The position numbers and the translations under genes were made by a program. Below are positions 44,892-54,170 of a DNA stretch of 64,000 nucleotides, piece by piece. Source of the DNA: Saprospiraceae bacterium (GTDB taxonomy: Bacteria > Bacteroidota > Bacteroidia > Chitinophagales > Saprospiraceae); contig JABSSL010000007.1 in the NCBI GenBank assembly GCA_013214355.1, positions 62,001-126,000 on the forward strand, read 5' to 3'. How positions within the stretch are numbered: the first letter of the stretch is position 1; every line of letters begins with the position of its first letter. A model generated the notes under the pieces. It made no database searches. It saw nothing but the letters and a program-made list of their open reading frames with translations, and was not told the origin of the DNA.

Positions 44892-45389
44892 ATGTGGAGA
44901 TCTATTCTGCTTAGCTTCTTGTTTTTAAAACTCACTTTAGCACTAGCTGGGCAAAGTGGTATTTCCTTCGAATCACTTGACAAGATCTTGGATGATCAGG
45001 CTATACCAACTTATTACCTGGCAGGCAAACTGTATTCAGGAATAACTGTCGACTCTTTTGAGCAAGGAGAGAAAGTCTATCATTACGAAATCGAAGTAGG
45101 TAAAATTCAGCAACACACGGCCTATTCCTATCGTGGCCAAATGGTGAGAGATTTCAATTACAAGAATGGACTGCTCGATGGTAAGATCACCAGTTTTTTT
45201 GACAATGGACAAAAGTATTACGAGGATCATTATAAAAAAGGGAGGAGAGAGGGACGTCAATTCGGCTGGTATCGGGATGGCAGTCCTCGGTATGTAATTG
45301 ATTGTATGGGAGGCGTAGAGATTTTCCGCACGGATTATCCTAAGCCGCAATCCGTAAGTAAGAAATCATCTGAGTCGACTAAGCAATAA
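44892..45389 (+). CDS. Secreted MORN-like repeat protein
   Basis: 165 residues with a signal peptide (1-20). The middle shows YwqK/MORN-like repeats of the form G-x2-x-D-G-K-x-x-x-F: YKNGLLDGKITSFFDNGQKYYEDHYKKG. Such repeats form beta-hairpin ladders that bind membranes or partners. First gene of an operon of three secreted proteins (2 nt before the propeller gene). Function unknown. Confidence 0.65.
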   Translation: MWRSILLSFLFLKLTLALAGQSGISFESLDKILDDQAIPTYYLAGKLYSGITVDSFEQGEKVYHYEIEVGKIQQHTAYSYRGQMVRDFNYKNGLLDGKITSFFDNGQKYYEDHYKKGRREGRQFGWYRDGSPRYVIDCMGGVEIFRTDYPKPQSVSKKSSESTKQ

Positions 45390-45391
45390 TC

Positions 45392-46336
45392 ATGAAAAAA
45401 GTAGTATTCACTGCCTGGCTAGTATTCGCTGGGCTGATGGGAAACTTGGCCATAGGACAAGAAGGTAGTCCCTTGTACCGCTCTACCGATAATGGCCTGA
45501 CTTGGCATCCCTGGAACGAAGGGATGGCGGAAGCTCTGCGAGTAGATCAGATTATGCCTTACGCCAAGAAAATCTGGATATTGACGGAAGGACAGGGATT
45601 GTTTGTCTCGTCAGATGAAGGAAGGCGCTGGACTAAGCCCGGATTTTCCATGTTGCTTCCTCAGAAAGGAGACGTGATCCATGCCTATAAGAATCTGCTG
45701 TGGTTGGGTACTTATGAAAAGGGAGTGTTAGTCTCAGCGGATCAAGGTAATAGCTGGGTTCCTTGTAATCAAGGCTTGCAGAATCTAACTATTCGAGCTT
45801 TTCATAGCCGAGGGGAGCATCTTTGGGTAGGTACGAATGAGGGCGTGTATAGCTGGGATGCCGTTGCCAAAAAGTGGAAAGCTCAGCTAGGAGGTGTTCA
45901 GGTAAATGACTTTGCCCACATGGGGCATCGCCTGTTTGTAGCTACCCATAAAGGGCTGCATATCTCAGGTGATCAGGGAGTGAATTGGGAGGCTGTCGAA
46001 ATGGATGGTACGATCAAACAATTGTACTTGTGGAACGGGCAATTATATGCATCCTCGATGCATCGTAAAGTATGGAAGTACAATTCCGCTGGCAATACTT
46101 GGCAGGATGATACGACTTTCTTTCCTCCTCAGGGCCTTTCTACCACCATTCTTTATGGTGACGAGGAAGTGATTTATGTTACGCAAGAACAACAGCTTTA
46201 TCGAAAAAATAAAGGACAAACAAGGTGGGAGCTAGTATCCAACGACCTGGATCAAGCTGCCTATTTCAGAGATCTCAAAATGGTACAGCCCGGAGTTTTC
46301 TTCCTGGCTTGTGCAGTAAAGCCTTCAATAAAATGA
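45392..46336 (+). CDS. Secreted BNR/Asp-box beta-propeller protein
   Basis: 314 residues with a signal peptide ending at LAIGQE. At least four Asp-box turns of the form S-x-D-x-G-x-x-W (RSTDNGLTWHPW, SSDEGRRWTK, SADQGNSWVP, SGDQGVNWEA) spaced about 45-70 residues apart build a propeller like that of sialidases and YCF48. The sialidase catalytic residues are not obvious, so it probably binds rather than cuts. The stop overlaps the start of the protease gene by 4 nt (ATGA). Confidence 0.8.
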   Translation: MKKVVFTAWLVFAGLMGNLAIGQEGSPLYRSTDNGLTWHPWNEGMAEALRVDQIMPYAKKIWILTEGQGLFVSSDEGRRWTKPGFSMLLPQKGDVIHAYKNLLWLGTYEKGVLVSADQGNSWVPCNQGLQNLTIRAFHSRGEHLWVGTNEGVYSWDAVAKKWKAQLGGVQVNDFAHMGHRLFVATHKGLHISGDQGVNWEAVEMDGTIKQLYLWNGQLYASSMHRKVWKYNSAGNTWQDDTTFFPPQGLSTTILYGDEEVIYVTQEQQLYRKNKGQTRWELVSNDLDQAAYFRDLKMVQPGVFFLACAVKPSIK

Positions 46337-47460
46337 TAAGAATCACCCGACTTAGCCTGTTATTCCTCGCCTTTACCCTTACGGCTAAATCCCAAAACAC
46401 CAAACTGCCCTCCGCCCTGTCCAACTGGGAAAAAATCGCCATGATCAATGAAGTATGGTACAAAGACGGTTCCCGCTATGTACATTCTTCTTTTGAGTAT
46501 GCGGGTACAGGGTTTTTGTTGGATACGGGCAAAGACACGCTGGCCGTGACTGCTAAACATATCCTTTGGATTGCACAACCTAAGCAACTGGAAAGGGTAG
46601 CCATCAATGGACAAATTGAAAAATGGTGGCTGCACCCCAAAGGGGATACCACCGAAGGTGTTTACCTGGACCAACTGCTGAATGAAGATCCCGCCGAAAT
46701 GTTGGGAGGGCCTACGGGCACGATTGGACAAAGAGATTGGCTAATTTTCTCGATTAAAGAGATGAAGGGGAAGCTGCCTGCACTAAAAGCGCGTTACACA
46801 CCGGTCAAGCAGGGCGAAAAACTATACTACCCCGCCTGTCCCTACCAAAGTAAGGACTGCATCCTGGGTGAGGCGGAGGTCCTAACTGGCCATGGAAACC
46901 GGATTGTTTTCACCAAAGAGGTCCCCGGCTTTATTGGCGGGGCGAGCGGCTCTCCCTTGGTCGATAGCCAAGGACGAGTGGTAGGTGTTTTGGGGGGTAC
47001 TAGCGTCCATCCAGAAAATGGAGAACCCGCCCTGTATGGTATCAGCACTCATTACCTGAAGAAGGTACTGTCGAAATCCCCGCATCTCAACGATCACTTA
47101 ATTCCGGTTGGTGAGGTACTTTGGCCGATTATCAATGCTAAAGGCATCGAAGCAGCCTTAGAACACTGGGAGTCACTCAAGCAATCAGAAATCACTCATT
47201 ACTACTTGGATTTACTTCCTGAGACCTTCAATAAGGTGGGGCAGGAGTTCTTGGAATTGGGCCAGCTTGCGCACGCGATTACTTGGTTCAAGGCAAGTTA
47301 CAATGATAACCCCTGGCTGCCTTCCACGCGGAAGCTATTAGCTCAGGCCTATGAAAAACAAGGTGAAAAAGAGCAGGCTCGAAAGACGCTGGAGGAGCTC
47401 TTGCAGAAATGGCCTGAAGACAAGGAAGCGAAGGAAAGGCTAGATCGTATTGGCCAATAG
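46333..47460 (+). CDS. Secreted trypsin-like serine protease with C-terminal TPRs
   Basis: 375 residues from MIRITRLSLLFLAFTLTAKSQ, a signal peptide; a longer frame upstream overlaps the propeller gene and lacks one. The protease domain (about 40-260) has H76 in VTAKHIL, D135 in RDWLIFSI and S205 in GGASGSPLV, the trypsin/DegP order. After it, residues about 280-375 form TPR-like helices (LGQLAHAITWFKASYNDNPW, LAQAYEKQGEKEQARKTL). There is no PDZ domain. Likely processes or controls envelope proteins. ATGA overlap couples it to the propeller gene. Confidence 0.85.
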   Translation: MIRITRLSLLFLAFTLTAKSQNTKLPSALSNWEKIAMINEVWYKDGSRYVHSSFEYAGTGFLLDTGKDTLAVTAKHILWIAQPKQLERVAINGQIEKWWLHPKGDTTEGVYLDQLLNEDPAEMLGGPTGTIGQRDWLIFSIKEMKGKLPALKARYTPVKQGEKLYYPACPYQSKDCILGEAEVLTGHGNRIVFTKEVPGFIGGASGSPLVDSQGRVVGVLGGTSVHPENGEPALYGISTHYLKKVLSKSPHLNDHLIPVGEVLWPIINAKGIEAALEHWESLKQSEITHYYLDLLPETFNKVGQEFLELGQLAHAITWFKASYNDNPWLPSTRKLLAQAYEKQGEKEQARKTLEELLQKWPEDKEAKERLDRIGQ

Positions 47461-47490
47461 AACAGGGAGAAAGCTTTTATCCATTCCTTT

Positions 47491-47510
47491 AATCCGAAGA
47501 GAGGATTTTT
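47491..47510 (+). terminator. Likely terminator after the protease operon
   Basis: Short stem AATCC/GGATT (47491-47495 with 47503-47507) followed by TTT; weak but well placed. Confidence 0.4.
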
Positions 47511-47546
47511 GCGTATAAGTGTAGAAAGCCTAAGATAGACGTAACT

Positions 47547-47924
47547 ATGAACACTACACCTACACTTCGGATATTGATCATTCTAATAATAGGTTTATTG
47601 GCCAGTCTTCCAGGAAAAAGCCAGAGCATTACCAAGCGCGGACATCCTGAACACTTCATTGTCGGGGCCTTACTAGGCGGAGTAACTTCATATCTAATCT
47701 ATCAAAAGACAAATAATAAATGGAAGGCTTGGGCCATCGGGCTTGGAGCCTCCGTACTTGCGGGAGCTATCAAGGAGGCCATTGACCCTGAAATCCTGGG
47801 GAGGACTGCTAGTACCGAAGATTTCTTGTATACGGGTTTAGGTGGGATAGTAGGTGCAAGTATTGTATTTCCATTAAATAGAAAGAAGAAGAAAGGGGAG
47901 GGGATTAGTACGGCCTTCTATTAG
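47547..47924 (+). CDS. Small membrane protein, YfiM-like
   Basis: 125 residues: N-terminal hydrophobic segment (signal-like, ending near GKSQS) and two further membrane stretches. HFIVGALLGG, GASVLAGAIKEAIDP and TEDFLYTGLGGIVGASI resemble the pattern of YfiM/DUF2279-type proteins (histidine, then G-x-x-K-E-x-x-D, then D-x-x-T-x-x-G-G). Envelope protein of unknown role. A basic KKKKKGE tail follows. No operon partner is clear. Confidence 0.65.
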   Translation: MNTTPTLRILIILIIGLLASLPGKSQSITKRGHPEHFIVGALLGGVTSYLIYQKTNNKWKAWAIGLGASVLAGAIKEAIDPEILGRTASTEDFLYTGLGGIVGASIVFPLNRKKKKGEGISTAFY

Positions 47925-47938
47925 CGCCTAATCGAAGA

Positions 47939-48682
47939 TTACTTACCTAGAAAACGACTCAGGAATTGCTGCTTTCTACGACGAGAAAGATTAAGGTGTT
48001 GTCCATTGTTCATGACAATCTCCCCACCATCTCCTTTAATGTATTCCTTGACGTGACTCAGATTAATTAAATGCGATTGGTGGATGCGGAAAAAACCAAA
48101 GTCCACCAGGAAGGTTTCGTAATCCTTTAAGGTTCGGCTGGTCATCACCTTTTCCCCTCCTTGCAAAAACAATCGCGTGTAATTAACCTCACCTTGTAGA
48201 TAAAAGATATCCTCCAGCGGGACTACTTTGAATCCATTTACATTTTGTATAACCAACTTTTTAACGCTATGCTGATCGAAGTTCTCGATTAGAATTTTGG
48301 TGTGTTGTGGCAATTGAATGGGCGTCTTGGCTTTTTCAAATCGATCGAGCACCTTATTGAGTTCACTGATTTGAATAGGCTTAAGTAGGTAGCCAAAGGC
48401 TGCCATTTGGAAAGCCCGTATCGCGTAGTTGTCGTAAGCCGTGACGAAGATGACTTCCGCTGAGATGTTGGGCAATTGTGCCAACAGTTCAAAGCTGGTA
48501 CCGCTCTTGAGTTTTATGTCCAGAAAGATGAGATCTGGATCACTACGCTTGATTAAGTCAATGCCAGTGGAGATGTCGTCTGCCTCCCCGATAATTTCAA
48601 TCGGTTTGTTGGTGGTAGCTAGAAAGATCTTTAGGGTGTTCCTGGCATTCACCTCATCGTCAATAATGATGGCTTTGATCAT
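47939..48682 (-). CDS. LytTR-family response regulator
   Basis: 247 residues. The receiver (1-125) has D8-D9, phosphoacceptor D55 in FLDIKLKSG, FVTAYDNYAI and FGYLLKP; the LytTR domain (145-245) has IFYLQGEVNYTRLFLQGGEK and RIHQSHLINLSHVKEYI. Partner of the TPR-LytS kinase just upstream, from which it is separated by 184 nt holding an intrinsic terminator, so it probably also has its own promoter. Confidence 0.92.
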   Translation of the reverse strand: MIKAIIIDDEVNARNTLKIFLATTNKPIEIIGEADDISTGIDLIKRSDPDLIFLDIKLKSGTSFELLAQLPNISAEVIFVTAYDNYAIRAFQMAAFGYLLKPIQISELNKVLDRFEKAKTPIQLPQHTKILIENFDQHSVKKLVIQNVNGFKVVPLEDIFYLQGEVNYTRLFLQGGEKVMTSRTLKDYETFLVDFGFFRIHQSHLINLSHVKEYIKGDGGEIVMNNGQHLNLSRRRKQQFLSRFLGK

Positions 48683-48740
48683 ACGAACATGTTTAGAGTT
48701 TCATGATTGCGCGAGAGTGAGTTAATTTTGAGCTGGTCAA

Positions 48741-48767
48741 GGCAAAAAACCTGCCTTTGCCGGCAGG
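48741..48767 (-). terminator. Terminator between kinase and regulator genes
   Basis: On the minus strand CCTGCCGGCAAAGGCAGG forms a hairpin followed by TTTTTTG. It lies after the TPR-LytS kinase gene and before its regulator. The GC-rich CCTGCC palindrome may also be a dispersed repeat. Confidence 0.5.
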
Positions 48768-48866
48768 CAGGCGTAGGCATACCTGAAAGGTACGGCGAGG
48801 CTTTTAAACGAAGGACAGATTAAAATTAACTGCTCGTAGCCGATTGATGGAATTGTAAATATGTTC

Positions 48867-50789
48867 TTAATTCATTGATATCGTTAGTTCTACACTTACA
48901 CCTGATTCCTGGGGATTGTTTTGAATATTGATTGTTCCCCGGTTGCCTAGTCGCTCTTTCGTAATTTGAATTCCCTTGGAGACATGTTTTTGTCTAGTGA
49001 CTTCATTCGATGATGGAAGGCCAACGCCATTGTCCCTAATCAAACACTTGAGCTGCTCCCGTGTCTCATCCCAGTTAATATCAATCCAGATATGACCCTT
49101 GCCTTCCTTAGGAGCGATCCCATGCCATATGGCATTTTCTACAAAGGGTTGAAAGATTAATGGTGGTAGCTCTAGTAGTGCCGAGTCCACATTGTCCGCA
49201 GTGTGGATGCTATAATCTAGATGATCTTCTAGTCTTTCTTTTTCAATATCAAGATATAGCTTTAAAGTATCTAACTCCTGAGCGAGGGTATGTTCGGGTA
49301 GCTTAGACTGGTCAAGTACCCGTCGGATCAGTGAGCTGAATTTACCTAAGAATTCATTGCCTTGAATCAACTTCTGATTCACAAAGAAACCTTGGATAGC
49401 ATTCAGGGCGTTGAAGATGAAGTGCGGATTCATTTGAGCGCGTAAAAGGCCATATTGGAGTTCCGCTTGTCTTTTTTCCAATTGTAGCACTTTGTTCTTT
49501 TGCCTGACGTGATATAACCAATACAAGGCTGCTAAGAGTGCTGCCACAATCAGCACAGCCAAACCCAATAGATTGAGCCGATGGCGTTCAGCCTGCAATT
49601 GGAGTTGGGATTCTGAAAGCTCTCTTTTGTATTGAGCTGTTTTGTATTTGACATCAAATTCCTCCAGACTTTTTTGGGTTTCTTCGGATAGAATGGAGTC
49701 CTGAATTTCGTGATATTTCTGTAGAAAATGATAAGCCTGCATCCCATCCTTTAATTGGAAATGAAGACCAGATAAATGTCGATAGGTTTCTGCCATGGCC
49801 ACTCGCTGTTGTGTGGCTTCTAAGTACCCCAAGCCTTCTTGGAAATACTGCAGACTTTCTTCCCATTTCTCCAGCTCCTTCGCAGCGATTCCTATATTGA
49901 CGTAGAAAGGGGCATTGAGCTGCTCGGGCGCATATTCTCGAGCGAGTTGAAGCGCAGTTTTGAAATCATTATAAGCTTTTTCGAAAAGCTTCTGCTCCAG
50001 AAACAGGATCCCTCGGTTGTTAAGTATGTCGGCGGCGAGATCGGGGTTATTGGTGGTGACTCCTTTGGTGGTTTGTGGGGCTTCGGCTTTGGGGAGGCAG
50101 GCGAAAGCAGCATCGTAGGCTGCCTCTGCTTCTGCAAACTGTTTCAGGTCACTATAATTGATGCCCATCAGGCTGTGGAGTGAGGATTTCATAAACCAAT
50201 TGTCCAATTCTTGGGCCAGTTCCAAGGCCTCTTGTGCCCGAGCGATGGCGGCCTCTGCTTGGAAGGCATCGGTTAAGCAGGCGGCGTGATTGAAGAGGAA
50301 GATCAGGAGTTTAGTCTCATCTGCGGCTTTTCTCGCCCAGCTTTCGGCTTGATGATAGCCTTGAATAGCTTGTTCGAAAGCGCCAACCTGGCACAATTGC
50401 CGACCTTGATTATTCCAAACCGCCGCCAATTCACTACTATCAGGTATGGACGAGAAGTAATGATAAGCGGAATCGTAAAGTGCTATGGCTTTTTCTGCAT
50501 AACCTAGGTAGGCTTCGGTTAACGCTAGATTTTTGAAGGCTTTTCCACTGCCATACGCATCATTAAGTTGGCGAGATAGGTCGAGGGCCTCGGTGGCATA
50601 TTGATAGGCTCTACCTGAATCCGTGGGATGATATTGGTAGGCAATTTGATTGAGTAGGGTCATTTTGATAGAGGGCTCCTCAGTCCTCGCCAAGACTCGT
50701 TCTAAGCTGTCCAACTGCCCCTGCAGTTCAGCAATTGACCCCAAAAAACATCCTACTAGCAATACACAGACAAGGAAATGATATCTCAT
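48867..50789 (-). CDS. TPR-containing LytS-type histidine kinase
   Basis: 640 residues: signal peptide, about eight tetratricopeptide repeats in the periplasm (roughly 30-380), one membrane helix (around 400-418, LAVLIVAALLAALYWLY), a coiled linker, then the His_kinase domain with H456 in AQMNPHFIFNALNAI, the N-box FQPFVENAIWHGI and an ATPase G-box (GIQITKERLGNRG). Paired with the downstream LytTR regulator. TPR sensors of this build suggest a peptide or protein signal in the periplasm. Confidence 0.92.
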   Translation of the reverse strand: MRYHFLVCVLLVGCFLGSIAELQGQLDSLERVLARTEEPSIKMTLLNQIAYQYHPTDSGRAYQYATEALDLSRQLNDAYGSGKAFKNLALTEAYLGYAEKAIALYDSAYHYFSSIPDSSELAAVWNNQGRQLCQVGAFEQAIQGYHQAESWARKAADETKLLIFLFNHAACLTDAFQAEAAIARAQEALELAQELDNWFMKSSLHSLMGINYSDLKQFAEAEAAYDAAFACLPKAEAPQTTKGVTTNNPDLAADILNNRGILFLEQKLFEKAYNDFKTALQLAREYAPEQLNAPFYVNIGIAAKELEKWEESLQYFQEGLGYLEATQQRVAMAETYRHLSGLHFQLKDGMQAYHFLQKYHEIQDSILSEETQKSLEEFDVKYKTAQYKRELSESQLQLQAERHRLNLLGLAVLIVAALLAALYWLYHVRQKNKVLQLEKRQAELQYGLLRAQMNPHFIFNALNAIQGFFVNQKLIQGNEFLGKFSSLIRRVLDQSKLPEHTLAQELDTLKLYLDIEKERLEDHLDYSIHTADNVDSALLELPPLIFQPFVENAIWHGIAPKEGKGHIWIDINWDETREQLKCLIRDNGVGLPSSNEVTRQKHVSKGIQITKERLGNRGTINIQNNPQESGVSVELTISMN

Positions 50790-51135
50790 GCTACTGACTA
50801 TTACAATGGATAATGTTAAATGTATAATGAAAAATTGGACATGCCGGGTTGCAAAGGATATTGTTGATTGTTTAATGAAAAATTAGTAAATATTTTCCTT
50901 CAACACAAAACACTGAAAATCTGGTATTGAAACTGTACATCAAACACTATTCATTATAAATTATCCACTAAAAATTAACCTAACCCATTCAACACTATTC
51001 ATTAAACCTTATTCATTAAACCTTATTCATTACAAAGAGGCCTGCCCAGTCCTAGGAATCAATCCCTTCACTCGGCAGACCTTACTTTAAACGTCTACTG
51101 TCTTGTCTATACTTCCGTAATTCTTAGATGTTTCA
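50790..51135. repeat. AT-rich dispersed and tandem repeats
   Basis: CAATGGATAATGTTAAATGTATAATG (about 50804-50829) recurs nearly unchanged at 56123-56155. The opposite-sense version (ACACTATTCATT, AATTATCC) follows at 50945-50970, and a tandem repeat of ATTCATTAAACCTT (2.6 copies, 50997-51032) ends it. The opposed copies could fold into a long AT hairpin. No gene; the kinase promoter must lie at its left edge. Confidence 0.55.
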
Positions 51136-52221
51136 TCACTTTAGTGAGCAATCATAAGCTTTCTTTCCGTAGGCGCTATAGATCTTAGTTCGGCCATACC
51201 CACCGCCGCTGTAATTCTGGAGGAAAAGAATATGCTCTAAAAAGCACTGTCCCGTATTATCTCGATAAGTGATTGCTGCGATTCGTTGTCTGCTCACTGG
51301 CCTTCCGGTAATATCGTTGTTCACGGCCCATTTGCGGCTAGTGATGATGGCGCTTGTCGGTTTGTAGCTGGGAGATGCAGCACCGGCGACGCGCATGAAG
51401 TCAGCTTCTAAGGCAGCATCTTGTACATCCGCTACGGGTAGTTCTGAAACCACCGCGGCCTTTTGCTGATTACTTCTCGCTTGATTCAATATTTGGCCTT
51501 TATTGGCCTGCATATCATCCACCCGTTTGGTGTAGGCTTCAAGCGTCTGATTCTGAGGGTCGACCTGTCGATAGGCTTTGACGTAGAACACCAATTCACG
51601 CATATCGCCATCAAAGAAATTTTCGACATGGGTGCCTTCCAGTTCAGCTATCTTTTTGTCTACCTTTTCCTTAAACTTTACCTCCGCGAGGACTTCATCA
51701 AAATCTTTGATCTCGCCTTCCAATTGCAGCGTCCTTTGTTGGGTGAAATCGTTGGCCTTGGCAAAGGATTCGCTGGCTTTGAACTGTTGGATCATCGCAA
51801 GCACTTTCTGGCGGTCAAAAGACTTCATATTGTCCCAAAGGTATTGGCAGCGAGAAAAGGGGTTAGCCTGTTTCAGCGTAATGAACTTGCTGGCCCAGTT
51901 GCCAATTTCACTCTCCACATCGTGCATTTGCAGTCGGTTCGCCTTCTGGGCATCAAAGCCCGATTGCCATTGCTCCAGTTTTGCTACTTCATTCGCAATG
52001 TCATCACCAAAGCCCTTTTTGACCAGTTTTTTCATGTAGTACATGGCATTCTTTACAAACTTTTTGCCATTGCTAGTATCTCCTGTTTTCATATAGTTTT
52101 CGGCTTTTTGATAGAATTTGATAAAGTTCTTGTAGTCAAAATCATCTTGAAGGGGTTTGTCCTGGCTCATGATTGGGATTGAAAGGGTGAAGAGTAATAA
52201 AAGGGATGTTAGGTATTTCAT
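51136..52221 (-). CDS. Secreted helical protein of unknown function
   Basis: 361 residues with a signal peptide (MKYLTSLLLLFTLSIPIMSQ). Mostly helical and coiled-coil-rich in the middle (about 60-250: LEGEIKDFDEVLAEVKFKEKVDKKI), with a compact C-terminal part (about 280-361) containing TSRKWAVNNDITGRPVSRQ and CFLEHILFLQNYSGGGYG. No known family recognised. 7 nt downstream of the lipoprotein gene at 52229, so the two form an operon. Likely periplasmic or surface. Confidence 0.65.
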   Translation of the reverse strand: MKYLTSLLLLFTLSIPIMSQDKPLQDDFDYKNFIKFYQKAENYMKTGDTSNGKKFVKNAMYYMKKLVKKGFGDDIANEVAKLEQWQSGFDAQKANRLQMHDVESEIGNWASKFITLKQANPFSRCQYLWDNMKSFDRQKVLAMIQQFKASESFAKANDFTQQRTLQLEGEIKDFDEVLAEVKFKEKVDKKIAELEGTHVENFFDGDMRELVFYVKAYRQVDPQNQTLEAYTKRVDDMQANKGQILNQARSNQQKAAVVSELPVADVQDAALEADFMRVAGAASPSYKPTSAIITSRKWAVNNDITGRPVSRQRIAAITYRDNTGQCFLEHILFLQNYSGGGYGRTKIYSAYGKKAYDCSLK

Positions 52222-52228
52222 GAGAATC

Positions 52229-52900
52229 TTATTTTGCTTCGATAATGTTGACTAAGAGTTGCCAGAATGCTGTAGCTTCTCCTCGCAGTGGGACTTCGGT
52301 CATGCCGGACTTAGCCACGAAATCCGGATCATTGAGCGCTTTTTCGATAAGGCTATCATCTTGATACTTTGAATTGGCCTTTAGGTCTGCCACTACTGCT
52401 GCTCGAGTGGTACTGATGGCGTCGAGGTAGGCTCCAAAACTGACTAGTGGTTGATAGTCGTAACCTCGGCATTGTAGGGCAGTCGTTTTTCCGTCCTCCT
52501 CAACAGCTTGGGTGTCAAATAAGACGGTCTCTTTACTTGTCAGCTCGTCATTTCGGTCTAGGTAGTATTTGCGGACGATAGGGATAAAGCCCTCTTCATT
52601 TAATTCAAAATCAATATCGTATTCGAAATCTTTGTAGAAGGACTTCGATTCCTTACGAGCGAAATTGTAGTATTTACCTTGGTGAATGACGATGATGCTA
52701 CCCATGTAGATGTCATAGAAATAGAAGCCGTCCCATTTCTGATGTTTTTCCTTGGTGGGGGATGGTTCAGCTTCGACCTCTGCAGTCGAATTGGTAGTAG
52801 GAACACTACTGCTCACGATGTTTGCTGCTTCGCTGGATTCCTTTGATCCGCATGCCATTAAGACTAGAAATAGCACCGCTAGAATGATGTGTGATTTCAT
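52229..52900 (-). CDS. Lipoprotein of unknown function
   Basis: 223 residues. The signal peptide ends in the lipobox LMAC (C17), then a serine/threonine/glutamate-rich linker and a mixed alpha/beta domain (about 55-220) with KWDGFYFYDIYMGSIIVIHQGKY and TALQCRGYDYQPL. No family recognised. Upstream partner of the helical secreted protein (7 nt gap), suggesting an envelope pair. Confidence 0.65.
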   Translation of the reverse strand: MKSHIILAVLFLVLMACGSKESSEAANIVSSSVPTTNSTAEVEAEPSPTKEKHQKWDGFYFYDIYMGSIIVIHQGKYYNFARKESKSFYKDFEYDIDFELNEEGFIPIVRKYYLDRNDELTSKETVLFDTQAVEEDGKTTALQCRGYDYQPLVSFGAYLDAISTTRAAVVADLKANSKYQDDSLIEKALNDPDFVAKSGMTEVPLRGEATAFWQLLVNIIEAK

Positions 52901-52956
52901 AGGATGATGTTTTACAGTTTAGTGCCGAGCGAAACAACCAAAGTTTCTGAGGCTTA

Positions 52957-53004
52957 GTCATCCGAAGTTTGTCTTTGTCTCGTCTAAAAGAAACTTCGGA
53001 TGAC
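52957..53004. repeat. Dispersed palindrome, CCGAAGTTT family
   Basis: Perfect 14-bp arms GTCATCCGAAGTTT (52957-52970) and AAACTTCGGATGAC (52991-53004), 20-nt centre. The longest intact copy of the family in this window. Confidence 0.65.
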
Positions 53005-53057
53005 TCTTCCTGGAAAACTTCCGTTGTTTGCAGCCCAGCTTGCTGAGTTAGTAGGTT

Positions 53058-54170
53058 CTATTTTCTTTTGTACCAAAATTGATGCGGTCCTCCTTCGACA
53101 ATGGTGAGTGGGTCTTGATGCACTTTGCGATCTTGTTCGGGATGTTGGATGAACTTCCCATTCTTTACTTGGAAAGGGAAATGTCGTTTCAATTCCTGAC
53201 CCGTGCAATCTTTGGTATAAACGATCATTTCATACTTACCATCGGTAAAGTCACTCTTTTTCACTTGCTGCCATACATCTGGGTTAGTACCTGGAATTTT
53301 GGTGACTTGCACCGAATTATTGATCCATTTGGTGCGAGTGGAACCACCGGTGTTGTAGTCTTTGGGTGCATTGAAGCTTCCCTTTTTAGAGCCTTGCATG
53401 CGACTATCGTAGGCCCCGAAGATTTTGCCATCTTTCAATAATTCATACTTGAACTTGTAGTCGCAGTTTTTCTCCACCCTAAACTTGTTCTCTACATTGG
53501 TTGTGGTGTTATCAATGAAATGATGCCAAACCATGAGATCTTTGTCAGAGTAGCTAGAGAAGTCAAAGTAGTTCCAATCTTCCCATGGACCCTTGAGGAA
53601 TAGGCAGGAGGTAAAGGCTGCGTAAGGATCATCCACTTTTTTCTCAATTACCTCAAAGGGGAAGGTGTAGTAGAGTTTTCCTGCTGCATAAAAATCCAAT
53701 CGATACTTTCCCTTGCCAATTTGAATGAAATCCTCCGTTTCGTGTACCTGTTTTTGATTCATCACAGCAGCTACTTTCAGGACGGGGTTAACGGAGTAGT
53801 GAAATCTTCCAGCGACTTCCCTTGATTCCGTGTTGACTACATCGGCATAGAGCAGCAGATCTTCTTTCTTGTAGCTGTCGTAGTTGGCCTTATCTCCTTT
53901 TTTAGTGCTAGTGGGAAGGAAGGATACGGCTAGGTTTGGGGTACTTAGCTTACCATCAATCGTCAGCTTGATCCCACCAGAGAGTAGGCTTTCCATCGTA
54001 ATGGCAGGTGTGAAAGGGGAGGAAAAGTCGAGTTCTACCCCGCCGCCTTGGGCTTTGTTCTTTTTAAGTCCTAGTTTGTTTTTAAGTTTGCCCAATTGAG
54101 CGTGGGTGGGTGAAAGGGGTGTTAGGCTTACCATCGCCACCAAAAAGAGCGTCCAGTTTAGTCTTTTCAT
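53058..54170 (-). CDS. Secreted protein of unknown function
   Basis: 370 residues from MKRLNWTLFLVAMVSL, which opens a signal peptide ending at THAQ; the frame runs further up but without a signal. A short basic linker (LKNKLGLKKNKAQ) precedes a beta-rich body with GKLYYTFPFEVIEKK, PWEDWNYFDFSSY and KRHFPFQVKNGKF. Sheet pairs separated by 100-150 residues suggest two related beta-sandwiches. No family recognised. Single gene, codirectional with the lipoprotein operon to its left. Confidence 0.6.
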   Translation of the reverse strand: MKRLNWTLFLVAMVSLTPLSPTHAQLGKLKNKLGLKKNKAQGGGVELDFSSPFTPAITMESLLSGGIKLTIDGKLSTPNLAVSFLPTSTKKGDKANYDSYKKEDLLLYADVVNTESREVAGRFHYSVNPVLKVAAVMNQKQVHETEDFIQIGKGKYRLDFYAAGKLYYTFPFEVIEKKVDDPYAAFTSCLFLKGPWEDWNYFDFSSYSDKDLMVWHHFIDNTTTNVENKFRVEKNCDYKFKYELLKDGKIFGAYDSRMQGSKKGSFNAPKDYNTGGSTRTKWINNSVQVTKIPGTNPDVWQQVKKSDFTDGKYEMIVYTKDCTGQELKRHFPFQVKNGKFIQHPEQDRKVHQDPLTIVEGGPHQFWYKRK

